Origin: Arcuatula senhousia
Taxonomy: Eukaryota; Mollusca; Bivalvia; Mytilida; Mytilidae
Direction: 5' to 3'
Assembly: GCA_963971305.1 (NCBI GenBank)
Contig: OZ020306.1
Coordinates: forward strand, 42,429,512-42,493,511
Length of the DNA stretch: 64,000 nucleotides
The notes under the pieces are model-generated. The model searched no databases and was not told where the DNA came from. It saw only the letters and a program-made list of their open reading frames with translations. Below, one piece after another: positions 1 through 11,491 of the stretch (within the stretch, counting starts at the first letter, position 1; each line of letters begins with the position of its first letter). Position numbers and translations under genes: made by a program.

Positions 1-175
1 CCCTTTGGATAAAAACACACAGTGTACATATGGACAAAGGTAACAATATTCAAACTGTCAGGTCAACCATCTAACTTAATTTTTTATATTATATCATTCC
101 TTCGGATTAACTTTATCTAAATAATACTAGTAGGTGGCCAGTTTTTTGTTGTTGTTGAGATAATAAAATGTAAAA
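1..175. other. AT-rich flank, nothing recognised
   Basis: Short AT-rich stretch before the first repeat. I see no coding signal or motif in it. Confidence 0.5.
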
Positions 176-1742
176 AGAAGCTCCCAGGAGCCTGAATCGC
201 TGACCAGACTTCAATGACTCAATGTAACAATACACGTATTTAATAATGCCGACAGCCGTCATGATATGAAACCCTTGGAAAGCTCTATAAAGCTGAGCAT
301 TTAAGCAATGTGTGGCACAATGTTCTAAAATACACAATCTTGCACGTACCGTCCTTTTTGGCATATAAGGGGTCGTAACTCCTATTATGGTCATCTGACA
401 ATTTTGGCCTAACGGACAATATTGAAGAGTTCAATTAGCTGAACATTTAAGCAAGAAAAACATTTTCTTAAATGATTCACAATCTACTGGGCCAAATCGT
501 CTTTGGGGGTTTAAAGGGGCCATAACCCCTACTAGGGGTCATCTGACAATATCAACCTTATAGACAATTTTGTAGAGCTCAATTAGCTGATCAAATCTTT
601 TCCCAATCTAGATCTCCTTTCGTTCATACCATATTGCTATAACCATTATTTTGGGCGTTTCAGGGGCCATAACCCCTATAAGGGAACATCTGACAACTTC
701 AACCTCATGGACAATTTTGTATATCTCAATTAGCTGAACGTTTAAGCAAGAAAAACCTTTTCCCTAGCCTTTACCGTTCACAATCTGTAAGACTAAAATC
801 AGTATTGTTTGCGTCCCTTATAAGGGGTCATCTGACAATTTTACAAAATGAACAATTTTGTTGATCTAAATAAGTTGAACATTTAAGCAAGCAAAACCTT
901 TTCCCTTTCTTTAATGATTCAAAATCTACTAGGCCAAAACCTCTGTTTTGTCTTTAAAGGGGCCACAACCCCCATAAGGGATTATCTGACAATTTCGACA
1001 CAATGAACAATTTTGTAAAGCTCAATTAGCTGAACATTTAAGCAAGCAAACCATTTTCCTATCTTTATTGTTCACAATCTATAAGGCTTAAACCACTTAT
1101 TTTTGGCATATAAGGGGCCATAACCCCTATTAGGGGTCATCTGACAATTTCGACCCAATGGACAATTTTGTCGAGACTTTTTAGCTGAGCAATATGCAAT
1201 TGAGATAACTTCAATAGCTTAATGTATATAGTTCTTGAGATATAAGACGAAATAAGTGCAAAACGCAGAAAAAAAAAAAACAGAAAAGGGGCAATAACTC
1301 TCACATGGTTTGTTGGAATTTCTTCAAAATTTTAAGGTAGGTAGATCTTGCATGCTGATCCACAGGCACTTGTTTCTCGAAAAAAATAAACTTATACACT
1401 AACCATACCGGTATGGTTAGTATATAAGTTTTTTTTCTAAAAACAAGTGCCTGTGTGCTGATCACTGAATTTTGACATCTGTCACCGTTTTAGAGTAATT
1501 TGCCAAAAAATGCTGTTTACCCCCTGCTCTATTTTAGCAACGGCGGCCATGTCTTGTTGTTTTTATCGGATCAATATAAAATGAGGATTATTTGTAGCCA
1601 AAATGTCATAAATCATTCCTGCAAAGTTTCAATTAAATTGGATCAGTGGTTTCAGAGGAGAAGATTTTTGAAATTGTTAACGGACGTCGACGAACGCATA
1701 GTGATGGCATAAGCTCGCATGCCTCTTGACCAGGTGAGCTAA
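176..1742 (-). mobile_element. Family A Helentron-like element, inverted copy 1
   Basis: Non-autonomous element with no protein of its own, in reverse orientation. It starts with the degenerate hairpin AGCTCCCAGGAGCCTGAATC and ends with CAGGTGAGCTA, the complement of the family's TAGCTCACCTG end. The core consists of diverged tandem units (about 480-1190), each carrying phrases such as CATAACCCCTATAAGGGG, CATCTGACAATTTC and GAACATTTAAGCAAGC. The inner flank (about 1515-1735) has the family's conserved non-repeat segment with CAGAGGAGAAGATTTTTGAA. Subterminal inverted ends, hairpins and a tandem-repeat core are what is known of HINE/DINE-type Helentron derivatives; the class assignment is inference. 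A small foldback element is nested at 1361-1455. Confidence 0.7.
1361..1455. mobile_element. Palindromic MITE with 8-bp target duplication
   Basis: A 95-bp near-perfect foldback. Its ends read CACAGGCACTTGTTT and AAACAAGTGCCTGTG, and its centre is CATACCGGTATG. It is flanked on both sides by the same 8 bases, TGCTGATC (1353-1360 and 1456-1463), which I read as the target-site duplication. An 8-bp duplication is typical of the hAT superfamily; that assignment is inference, as there is no coding capacity. It sits inside the family A copy, so it is the younger insertion. Confidence 0.75.
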
Positions 1743-2149
1743 TAAAATTAGAGATTAAAAGAGAGTGTTTTCCACATCATATTCAATAAGATTCATAGGC
1801 CAATATATAGGAAGACTATAGTTATCGCCTGGGTGATATGGAAAACCAGAGAGCAGAGCTCGAGTTAAATTTCAGCGGAACTGCACATTAAAAGTAAACA
1901 TAAAATATCATTCGTAACCTGGTAACAGTGGTGTGGTCCACTTTGGACGAAAGGACAGTTCCAGACCAATTTTGTTGAAATTAAAAAAAAATATCAAAAT
2001 TGTAAGAGGAAAGAGGTGGGTTACATCCCACGAAACACTCCCTGTTGGACAATCTGAAAACCTCGGCAGATTCCGGTACCGGAGATGTTATGGAATTGGC
2101 CGAGTTGTGACGAATGCCCTGCCGGACCCACCAATGAAATTCTAGCATG

Positions 2150-2737
2150 TTTAGGGCACAGGCACTTGGAGCATGGATTTCATATATGACCCCCGTTTTT
2201 TTTCTAATACCCCTAACAAAATAAAATTTCGATAAACATGATTTAATCAGTCTTTTCCTGTCATTTCTAAACATATTGACAAAATATTGTTTTATACTAT
2301 CCAAAATTTTTACCCACTGGTATACGTAAAGCTTTATGTATACCGTGGCTCCCGAAGGGTTAAAAACTACCTGCGACCTGGGGGCTTTTTAAGGGCGACT
2401 TCCGACCTACACTTCGTAAAATCGACTTATGCCAAAAAACGACCTGCGACCGCCGCCAAAATATGCCTTTTAGAAGCGACCTTGCGAACTCATGGCCCTT
2501 TTAAAAGTGACCTTGCGACCTGAGGGGGGTACCCTGCGGGAGCCCCTATACCAATGGGTAAAAATTTTGGATAGTATAAAACAGCAATATTTTGACATAA
2601 TATGTTTACATGTAGAAATGACAAGAAAAGACTAATCAAATCATGTTTATCGAAATTTTATTTTGTTAGGGGTATTAGAAAAAAAAAGGGGGGGGGGTCA
2701 TATATATATGAAATCCATGCTCCAAATACCAGTGTTT
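2150..2737. mobile_element. Foldback element with ~170-bp inverted arms
   Basis: The left arm (about 2157-2330) and right arm (about 2550-2734) are inverted copies. Shared phrases include CATGGATTTCATATATGA, CGATAAACATGATTTAATCA and CCAAAATTTTTACCCA. The outer left end is CACAGGCACTTGGAGC, close to the end of the MITE at 1361. The loop (about 2335-2545) is GC-richer and repeats GCGACCT-like words. No clear target duplication or transposase was seen. Confidence 0.65.
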
Positions 2738-2779
2738 CACACCGGGAATCTTATATTTTATGTGTGCACGTTTGATGTT

Positions 2780-2995
2780 CGGAAAAGGGGGATTCAAGTG
2801 TAAGCTGCTCGGAAAAGGGGGATTCAAGTGTAAGCTGTGGGGTGGAAAGGGGGAACGGGGGTACGGGGGTTGAGGGGACGGGGAGCGGGGGTGAAAGGGT
2901 CGGGGAACGGGAGTGAAAGGAGCGGGGAGCGAGGTGGAAGGGGCGGGAGCGGGGGTGGAGGGGCAGACAGGGAGGACGGGGGTACAGGGTTTGAG
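2780..2995. repeat. G-rich, strand-asymmetric tract with a 30-bp duplication
   Basis: About 215 bp of almost purely G/A sequence on the + strand, containing dozens of GGGG runs (words such as ACGGGGGTACGGGGG and AGCGGGGAGCG). At its left edge a roughly 30-bp unit, GGAAAAGGGGGATTCAAGTG plus flank, occurs twice in tandem (about 2780-2840). The composition favours G-quadruplex or triplex formation. Open reading frames across it encode only Gly/Arg-rich low-complexity sequence, so it is not a gene. Confidence 0.7.
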
Positions 2996-3004
2996 AAGGC
3001 GGTA

Positions 3005-5085
3005 CTATCTAAAAGGTACTATCTAAAATACTGAGTGAGATTCGAAAACGAAAGTACTATATGTGTGATGTTAACATTCAGTTTTTCACAAAAGCAATAC
3101 AATTTATTATCATATCAGGACACGTCATCATACATGTCATAAAAAAACACTGTTTAAATAGTCAAAGTACAAATATTTAGAATGAAAATGACATTAAGCC
3201 TGTTGGCAAAAATCAATAACATGCCTACCTAGGTGTTTAAGTATCTAACGAAAGCAGACTTGTCAACCACTTGTGTGTATTTTCCTTTCCACAGACAAAT
3301 GGGCTAAAAATAGATGATCTTAATAAAGAAAGTAAACTTGGAAATTTTCAATATTTTTTGTAAAATAAAATAACGCATGGTTTTCGAACTTATTTGAAGG
3401 AAATTTAGTTTGTGTAAACAATAAATTTAGATATTCAAAGTTTATCCAATTTACAACTAAGGGGGAGGGGATGAGCTGGTCCCGTCCCGAATTCCCGTCA
3501 ACATGGTCAAAATAATTTTCCCGAATTATAAAAACTACCGATCCAGCATCCCGAATAATAAAATGCAGGTTCCCGTTTGCCGCTAGTCGCTTTTCCCGAA
3601 TTCCCGTTAAATAATATGGCCAATCCCGGCGTCCCGGAAAAGGTCTTCCCAACCCTCAGTCAACTAAGAAACTGAATACCATAATAAATATAATATGCAG
3701 ACCTTATAGGCGTTTTGGTCTATGAAAATTTCTTACTCGTCCACATAATACACCTGAAGCAAACTATCCGCTTGAAAACATCCAATCATTTTGCGCATTA
3801 TAACATGTTTATTTGTTTATTATTTATTTAAAATATCAATATTAAGAAAATGACTAACGTAATTTTAATTGTTCTGGGTGGACAAACTTTTGTTGTTGCT
3901 TTTTTTCAGAATTTATACGTAGCAGTTATGAGAAATTATTATCCTTGCTCAGAATATTTTGTCTGCCAAACTATTTTTTCATCAAAAATCATGCACAATA
4001 TTTTTTTACCACACAAATAAAGGTTCGCTCTTTTTAATGATCCTTTATTCCAAGATGTAATGAAAACATCTTAAAGTTGGGACCTTCTCTGTTCCGTGTA
4101 TCGTCCAACTATGGATTTTTGCCAAAAAAAAACAAAAAACAAAAAAAAAACAAGTAGTTTTATACTCCTGGACAAAAGAAACATAACATATTTGAATATT
4201 TGAATACTTAAGGAAATTAGTAAAATAATATAAAACCACATAACAATTGACAGAAATTTAAAGAAATGGCTGATGGTATCCGACAAAGAAATATGATCTT
4301 GAGTTGACCTTAATTTTAAGCATCGGACATTCAAAGATGAAAATGCAAAAATTCAAAATCACAATTTTGGTTAGCTTGAAACCTATAAAAATGTGAAATG
4401 ACTAAAAAACTATCAGGGTACCTTACATCATTTTTTCTGAAAGCGATATTGATGGACATTGGGATTTTAATGAATTCTTCTTGACTTAAATAACCACTTC
4501 CGGTTGCGATTTGATACCTTGAAATACCCACTAACCGGAAACACTTTCGTATCCGAATAAAATTTTTGTTACGAATCTACCCAATACTAACGAAAAAATG
4601 GACGGAATGAAAATTTGTGTTCGAAATCATCTCTCAAAATGAAAATTAACATTCACACTCCCCGTCTGACCATACCAACTTTCTGTTAAAAAATGTTTGA
4701 CAATGGGTGTTTAAAAATTTGTGCTTTTCTTTCAATTCAATACATATATCTTTATTTGCAAAATACACCCATATGAGTCAAAGCAAATATACAAGGGGGC
4801 ATTAAATTTGACCATTTAGACAAAAAGATTTTTTTCTTCGATACAAATGTTCAAATTGATTGGTTTTTAAAAGTATAAAATCGAACAAAATCCTTACATC
4901 CCAGCTCCTTTGTTCTAACAGGGGTGATCTGAGCCGGATCATCCCTCGGAATACCCTGTTCTACTTTTTCAACTCTATTGTTCCTTTTCTTTTGTTTTTG
5001 AAAGCACGTCACTAAGTTGAACATAGGAAAATTATGAAATCACCAACAATGTTTTTTTTTGAAGATTGAAAAATAACATAGTTTC
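3005..5085. other. AT-rich spacer with an old TCCCG repeat remnant
   Basis: Mostly AT-rich sequence without a convincing gene. At about 3476-3655 a diverged repeat remnant shows several TCCCGAATTCCCG-like words, presumably part of an old dispersed element. Homopolymer A and T runs are frequent around 4120-4160. Nothing else could be supported. Confidence 0.5.
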
Positions 5086-5088
5086 CAC

Positions 5089-5168
5089 TGGGGTTTGAAC
5101 GATGGATCTCATTGTCCCTAGTCTTCCTTCATATCCACTAGTCTACACCACGAAACTGATGGAAAATT
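5089..5168 (-). repeat. tRNA-like SINE head (candidate)
   Basis: Read on the minus strand, this block resembles a tRNA-derived Pol III promoter. An A-box-like GTAGACTAGTGG lies near the start and a B-box-like CGTTCAAACCCC about 45 bases later, a spacing usual for tRNA-derived SINEs. The intervening arms do not make a convincing functional tRNA, so I call it a SINE head or tRNA pseudogene. The rest of a SINE would run toward lower coordinates but has no recognisable end. Confidence 0.4.
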
Positions 5169-5329
5169 GACGCTAAAAATTTGTACATAAAGAATATTGA
5201 AGGGGCCCAATGAGGATAGTCTATGATATATATTATAAAAATGTTTTCTATTTGATTTTTAAATCACAGAATGTATTCTTATTTTTGTATTTCAATTTTT
5301 CTTGACATATTTTGAAGGCTTGGATGTAA

Positions 5330-5438
5330 AATAGTTATTACATTCGGACTTGGTGTGTCGGTAAAATGACCCTCTCCGGCCTACGGCCGTCGGGGTGATC
5401 TTCTACTGACACGCCGCGTCCTCATGTAATAACTATTA
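5330..5438. mobile_element. Short foldback MITE
   Basis: Terminal inverted repeats AATAGTTATTACAT and ATGTAATAACTATT enclose a GC-rich palindromic centre, CCGGCCTACGGCCG, with imperfect pairing between. It lies just upstream of the KRBA2-like first exon and could affect local structure; that is speculation. The superfamily cannot be assigned. Confidence 0.65.
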
Positions 5439-5573
5439 AAATCAACTGACTTTAGGGTATTGGTCGTCAAATCCACATAGTGAATACTTTATAACTTACG
5501 ATGTGTTTTAATCTTTGAGAACTTTTTCATTACTGAAGTAAACTTTATTTCATTTGTGAATCATTTCTTGACC

Positions 5574-5749
5574 ATGGCAGAGGCACAAACTAATTTTAGT
5601 TCCGAACAAAAGTTTACATATAAACTTGTAGAAATTTTAGATGCCAGTAACAAAAACAAGAAATTGAAAAGGGAAAATTATGATAACATCCTTCAAAAAG
5701 TGAAGACAGCAACTAAAGAGAATGCTGTTGATTATTACTATTTGCGAAG
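5574..5749 (+). CDS. KRBA2-like integrase gene, exon 1
   Basis: First exon of a KRAB-A domain-containing protein 2-like gene. The ATG lies in a strong context (ACCATGG) and opens 58 codons plus two bases, starting MAEAQTNFSSEQKFTYKLVE and ending DYYYLRR. It is highly charged and predicted helical, like the N-terminal region of this family. A GTATGT donor follows at 5750. The leftover AG joins G at 8550 to give Arg, so the reading continues as RRFDVLQCGDVEKL, which fits the family. A second acceptor (CTCTTTCAG, ending 5953) would also keep frame for 23 codons to a stop, so an alternative short last exon is possible. Family assignment is from recall. Confidence 0.7.
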
Positions 5750-6679
5750 GTATGTTTTATTTTAACATTTTTGTATTTATTTAAGAAGCAACCATTTGAT
5801 TTATACGGGAAGCAGTTGCCTTCTTTATAAATTTTATAATCCAAATTTTATTTCAAGTTGAGTTGTCCTTGCCATTTTTTCATAGATATTTTGTATAATG
5901 TTTTTCACATTCAACTTTCAATTGCTTTAAAATCAAATGGTTGATCTCTTTCAGGCGGATTGTGAGGTTCCTTCATAATAAAGCACGTAAAAATGAGCTT
6001 AAGAGTAAAACAAACTTGAATTAAAATCATGTTTCTAAGCATAAAGTATTTTTTGTCCGTTTGTGCCCGATGTGGTATAAAACATGAATTTCACCCAACA
6101 TTATAAAGACCCCCTATTGAGGGTGCGAAAGCCTCATAGTTTTTACAGTGTCCGTCTGACCGTCCGTCAACAATTTTTATTTTTTGGAACTATAAAACTA
6201 AAAACAAACACAAATTGAAACATGTGAAACTTAACTCAGTTGTTATTTACTATTTTCGAAATTGAATACACAACATACGATTGAAATTTCATGTAAATCC
6301 GCTCAAACATTATAATACTTTACAATATTTTCAATACTCGGAACTGTTCATGCTAGCAGTTCTTATAGAGTATTATTGGGTTTACTTTGAGTTTGTGATA
6401 AGGTTCTGCGCGTGCTGAAAGATGTAGTGCGTGATGAATGTTCAAATATTGAACGTTTTTTATTCACTAGTTACATCTACTGTTGATCTTAATTGAAACT
6501 ATTTAAAATAACGTTGTTCCATATCATTAATCCATTTTGTCAGCCAGTTTTGTTTACACTTTCTCCATACGAATTTTATGAGCAGTTATACACCATTAAA
6601 TCCCATGCTTTGCTGTTTTCACCACAGGCACCTGTCTCTATTAATTTGGGGTCACTTTCCACGCCTACCCTCTGATATA

Positions 6680-8036
6680 TATCACGCTATAATACCGACC
6701 TGACGCAAACTTTTTTCGTGCACCCTGTTGGGAAAATTGTCACGTTCCTTGCACGTTAAACAACTTTGTAACAGGTGTCGGTAAGAGCGTTTATAGGACC
6801 CGTAGGATCTCCATGGCATGCAGTAGGCAAAATTGCGCGTTCTTTCCCGTCACTCCTTTTTTCCAGTGATACGAAACTCTCATTGCCCATTGGCCTTTTG
6901 TCTCTTGTTTATTGTATCGCCCCCCTCCCCCGGATATGTATATAGAGAAAAGCAATAAGTATAACTGACCAAATAACGAATATATTTTGTACTACAAACT
7001 GTCGAATATAGTTTTAAGTGACATAATGACAATTTTTAATAAACGAGTTGTTTATGAAGCAAAGAAGTACCAGTGGGTCGTTCGAAAATCGGAAAATTTA
7101 AATGACACGACAAAATCACGATTCAGTAGACGTAAAAAAGACAAGAATAAAAGTAAGCACCTTAAAGTCAGGGTACCAGTTCTTGCTTTTTATTATTTAA
7201 CAAATATGTGTTTGTTAGTTTTTTGACAGTCATTTATGTGCCGATTATAATATCGCTTTAAATTCTTTGCAACACACGGTCGGATATATAGTTTAATGGG
7301 ATTTTGAATGAAGTTCAAGCATGTTAAAGAGTTTTTGTTACTTTGGAGGCATTCTCAAAAATAAATGTCACAAATTAATGAATAAAACTTAACGGTTGCA
7401 CTGAATATTATACAAGTAAAAACTTCCAAATTTTCGAATTAAAAACATAGCATTGACCAATAACAAATGAAGCCGTCAGGGACAGGCCATTTAACTTGAA
7501 AAAAGGGGGGGCTTGGTTTTTCGTTTTGGCCAGAAAAAAATATATATTTATCGAAGGTGATGCGACTGAATATTTTTTCATTAAGGGACCGACCATTTAA
7601 CTTGAAAGGGGGGCTTGGTTTTTCCAAAACAAAAAAAATATTCTGAAAGTTATTTTTGATTAAACAAAATTTTGGCAGCTGAGGGTGAGAAAAAAAAATT
7701 CTGAAGAAGGATTTCTGCTATAAAAATAATGCTGATAATGAAAAAAATTATTCTGTTGCGACGCCTTTGAAAAATAAGTATTTTGTCCGCGCTTTGCGGA
7801 AAAAAAATTCTAATAAAAAAACAAGCCAATGGGCAAGGTGAGTTTCGTATCACTGGAAAAAAGGAGTGACGGGAAAGGACGCGCAGATTTGCCTACTACA
7901 TGCCATGGGGATCCTACGGGTCCTATATACGCTCTTACCGACACCTGTTACAAAGTTGTTTAACGTGCAAGGAACGTGACAATTTTCCCAACAGGGTGCA
8001 CCAAAATAGTTTGCGTCAGGTTTTCCGTATTATAGC
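6680..8036. mobile_element. Foldback element with ~215-bp terminal inverted repeats
   Basis: The left arm (about 6680-6912) and right arm (about 7818-8036) are inverted copies, roughly 90% identical by eye. Both carry CCTGACGCAAAC, GCACCCTGTTGGGAAAATTG and TTGCACGTTAAACAAC. The 900-bp interior has no transposase and includes two pieces of the GGGAC MITE family. The right arm runs into a longer dispersed repeat, so the true right boundary is uncertain. Non-autonomous; superfamily unknown. Confidence 0.7.
7479..7815. mobile_element. Two partial GGGAC-family MITE copies
   Basis: Two successive left ends, GGGACAGGCCATTTAACTTG (7479) and GGGACCGACCATTTAACTTG (7585), each followed by the G-run and the GCTTGGTTTTT phrase, match the complete copy at 38802-39072. 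Only one right-hand interior follows, and it merges with the outer foldback, so both are truncated or one has inserted into the other. Confidence 0.6.
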
Positions 8037-8440
8037 CTGACGACCCCGGCATTCATTATGACAGTGCTGTCCCCATTCAACCACCAAGGGCACACATCCC
8101 AGTTGATTTGAGGGTAAAGCTGCCTGACCTGGGGGGGGGGGGGGTTCCAGGGGACGGAACCCCCCCTTTCCTCCGAAATGTTAAAATTTTTGTGTAGATT
8201 TTCAGCAAAATTGGTCTGGACCCCCCCCTCATTTTGCACACAGAACCCAGTATGTGGGACCCCCCTTTCGAAAATTTCTGGATCCGCCCCTGGGGTGGCT
8301 AAAGAAATTTTCGTAACAGGTTTCTCAGCAACTACTGATCCTATCCACTTGATATTTAGTATACAGCATCAGGATGGAGTCTTATACCGTGGGATATGAT
8401 TTGAGATCTGTCGCTCAGCCTGTTTAACGAAATCCGGCCA
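8010..8440. repeat. Dispersed repeat fragments around a G14 run
   Basis: 8010-8130 matches the dispersed family marked by GCCTGACGACCCCGGCAT and GGGCACACATCCCAGT (also near 14.1, 30.5 and 44.3 kb). A run of 14 G follows. 8290-8440 is the reverse complement of part of 51.2-51.4 kb, sharing TTTCTCAGCAACTACT, ATACAGCATCAGG and AACGAAATCCGGCCAT. No coding signal. Confidence 0.55.
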
Positions 8441-8549
8441 TTACTGTCTGGTAATTCTTTGCTTTTTAAATCAATCAAAAATGAACATAAATTTAACCGA
8501 GTATCTTTGGATATGGGTTTATACCCATATCTTTTCTTGTTAATTTAAG

Positions 8550-10100
8550 GTTTGATGTATTACAATGCGGTGATGTGGAGAAGCTGATTACAAAACGGCA
8601 ATCAGAATCCGAACCAATTCTTTACTACTCGTATGCCGAGGAAGTGTACAACATTGTTATGAGGGCACATGTTATTACCGGACATGGTGGTCGAGACAAG
8701 ATGTTAAAGGAGGTCAACAAAAAGTATACAAATATAACAAGGGATGTCATAAACCTGTACAAAAGATATGTGAGGAGTGTAAACTTAAAAAAAGGAAAAT
8801 TGGAAGTAAAGGTCTCGTTGTCAAACCGCTTCTCAGTAAAGACTTTAACAGCAGAGGTCAAGTTGATCTGGTTGACATGCAATCAATGCGGGATGGTGAT
8901 TTCAGATTTATTATGCATTATCAAGACCACCTTACTAAATTTTCTATTTTGCGAGCTTTGACGTCTAAACAAGCTACAGAGGTTTCATTTCAACTTTTAG
9001 ACATCTTTCTTCTTTTTGGTGCACCACACATACTCCAATCAGACAATGGACGAGAGTTTACCGCAAACGTTATTAAGGAGCTAGTCGAAATGTGGTCTGA
9101 TTGTACACTAGTACATGGAAAACCTAGACATCCCCAGTCACAAGGAAGTGTTGAGAGGGGCAATGCAGACATCAAAGACATGCTTATCCTCTGGATGCGT
9201 GAAAATAACAATAAAAACAGGAATGTTGGGCTTAAGTTTGTTCAGTTTGAAAAAAAAAAAAACAATAGTCATCACACTGGTATAAATCGGTCACCATATA
9301 AAGCAATGTTTGGCTGTGATGCTAAAATTGGGCTGTCTACATCAACACTTCCCCATGATATTTTAGCCTCACTTCATTCAGAGGAAGATTTAGAACAACA
9401 CCCTAATGACCATTTTCAAATTTCACCAGATGTTTATACTGAAGTTGTTCAGCTTGATAATGTTGTTGCTGAAGCGGCTCAGCCAGAAGATGTTGCCTCG
9501 GAGATTGACATCGAGATATGTGCTGTATGTCAAAAAGCTTGCTTTGCTAAGGCAAAATGCTCCACCTGCAATCAAATTGTACATGAGTTGTGCTCTAAGG
9601 TAGTGGAAAATGATGTTTTGTGTCATCTTTGCAATACAGAACAAACGATCACATCAGAGAGGAGTGATGCATCAGAATCAACGAGAAGGCAGGCGGCAAG
9701 AATGCGTCGACGATCAGAAAAAACACTTACACCAGTTGAGGTTAAAGATAACATCCTTATACCAATACCTAATGTTGATCGTGGTAATGTATTTTAGCTG
9801 TTGTTATCTTCGAAGAAGAACATGGTTATAAATTAGGGACCAAAGATGGGATTTTTCGTGGTTCGTATACCAGAAACCAATTTGAACTGTCTGACAGTAA
9901 ATTTATTAGTATAGCTGATGTCAATAATGGTAACGAAATGTCACTTAGGCAAGCTGTAAGCAATACGTCTTTGTGTGATGGTCAGGGTTTCGTCTAATGT
10001 GGATGTTCTGCAAGTGGTGTTAAAACGATGTATGTTCAAGAAATCGGGGTTAATGTGTAACAGTCATCCTAACATTACTTGCTGTAATACATGTAAGTAA
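8550..10100 (+). pseudogene. KRBA2-like integrase, exon 2 (frameshifted)
   Basis: Continuation of exon 1. It encodes an integrase-type protein. First comes an HHCC zinc finger (two His near 8668 and 8683, and CEEC at 8769-8780 in the next frame). The rve core follows, with candidate catalytic acidic residues in DLVDMQ, SDNGREF (about 9039) and QGSVERGN (Glu at 9153). Then comes a C-terminal Cys/His cluster (CAVC, CSTC, HELC, CHLC; about 9510-9630) resembling a PHD-type C4HC3 finger. The frame breaks near 8740-8766 (one base lost in an A run), near 9793 (TAG), at 9995 (TAA) and near 10020. The conserved tail (TKDG, YTRNQFELSD, RCMFKKSGLMCNSH) is still readable across frames. It is either a decayed gene copy or an integrase-type transposon relic. 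The + strand A-run breaks could be sequencing errors. Confidence 0.8.
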
Positions 10101-11491
10101 CAAAAGAGAACTGGTATTTTGTATTGCATTAAAATGGTCTTTGTATTTATATATTTCCCTATAAAAATTATACTTTTTTGTTACTCATATGTTGTTTGTT
10201 TATTTCAAGCATTTTATTACAATTTTCGATATTTTTCCAGGCATTTTGTTAAATGACTGAAGATTTAAGTCATTTTATAGAATGCCTAAAATCGATCGGC
10301 ATTATATAAAATGCCTAAAATTTTCAGTCATTTAACAAAAAGCCTAAATTAAGAAAATGACTGTAACATATAAATATATATTAATTCAAGCATTGGAATA
10401 CACGCGTTTCACATTGATCAATTCCAGTTATTAGAATGCACTTATGTCAAAGATCAAAAGGCGGAAAATAACGCCAACAAACATGGAAGAAATATAAGTA
10501 AGACGGTTTTTAATTTTCCTTTTTTTATTTCATGACAAACTGAAAGACTTCTTAAAAGTTTGTCTCATTTGTGAATATTTATGGGTTCAAAAAATATAAA
10601 AACAAGTATTTCCAACCGATTGAAGACATTGAGGAAATCGAAGACATTGTATTTTAAGTGTTGGGCCAATGCAAGACGACGAGCAGCGGCTCTGTCTATG
10701 TTGAAGACTGGTGGCTGTTTTCCATTGTGATTTTTTAAATTTCCGTTTCTTTATGTTGGTTGTCGCCTACACTTTTTCCACATCTCTTTATCGTCTATGA
10801 ATCAAATTTAAATTTCTCATTCAAAAACGAATTTTAACCAGTTTTGTGACAATAACGGAATGATTAGCAAACAAAGGTCGTTTTAAGGATGATCGCTGGA
10901 CTAATGTTGATATTAATATCCAATTTTTGGAATCCTATGTATGTTACCATTAAAATAAGGCTAATTATTTTTTCGGTAACCCCTTATTTTTTTTCTTTTG
11001 ACAATAAGTTTTTATCGGGTCATTAAGAGCTAATTTACAAAGTTTAATAAATGTCTTGCTATTTTAAGAAGACTTTTGCTAGACCTACTAAAAAGTTATA
11101 GAAAACTTTTGCCCGCCAAATTTTGGTATCTTAATATCTCAAAAACGAGTTCGTCAACCTATGCGTTTTTAGCTTATTTTGTACTTTTATGTTTTTTTTA
11201 TCAAATATATAGATTTAGAAACCATGTTATTTTCAAACTGACCAGTGAACATCCTTAATGGTCGGTATGATAACATTGATTTACATGGGATCAGAATACA
11301 GAATCCAGGCATTCGAAAACTTTTCGTGTAGATTTTGGGTGAAATGGATATGAAACCCCCATTTCTTCAACAAGGAGCTGTTTATGAACCCCCTTAAATT
11401 TCAAGTTTTACATGTAAGTTACGATCAAGATACATGTATGTATATTATCCGTAGCATGTTTCATGTTGCTGAACCATAAAATGTTAAAAGA
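10101..11491. other. AT-rich spacer
   Basis: Apart from the palindrome at 10239-10345 this stretch is plain AT-rich sequence with T-runs. Short open frames (for example near 11076-11258) have no family resemblance or codon bias that I can support. Confidence 0.5.
10239..10345. repeat. Inverted-repeat MITE-like palindrome
   Basis: Ends AGGCATTTTGTTAAATGACT and AGTCATTTAACAAAAAGCCT are inverted copies. Inside is a second smaller palindrome built from GAATGCCTAAAATCGATCGG. Probably a miniature foldback element; no duplicated target seen. Confidence 0.55.

Larger units (their letters stand above)
5750..8549 (+). other. Intron of the KRBA2-like gene
   Basis: Intron between the GTATGT donor at 5750 and the pyrimidine-rich CTTTTCTTGTTAATTTAAG acceptor ending at 8549. 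It holds the large inverted-repeat element at 6680-8036, two GGGAC-type MITE pieces and dispersed-repeat fragments. The stretch 6040-6620 shows nothing recognisable; open frames there and at 6987-7226 look fortuitous. Confidence 0.6.

Noticed and set aside
176..1742. Gene-like conserved blocks in the family A arrays
   Set aside because: Conserved between copies as DNA only; units carry stops in all frames and indels that are not multiples of three.
2837..3034. Gly/Arg-rich protein frame
   Set aside because: Low-complexity translation of the G-rich tract; no start context or family.
6987..7226. 79-codon basic frame within the KRBA2-like intron
   Set aside because: Lies in the loop of the large foldback element; no splice-phase support or family resemblance.
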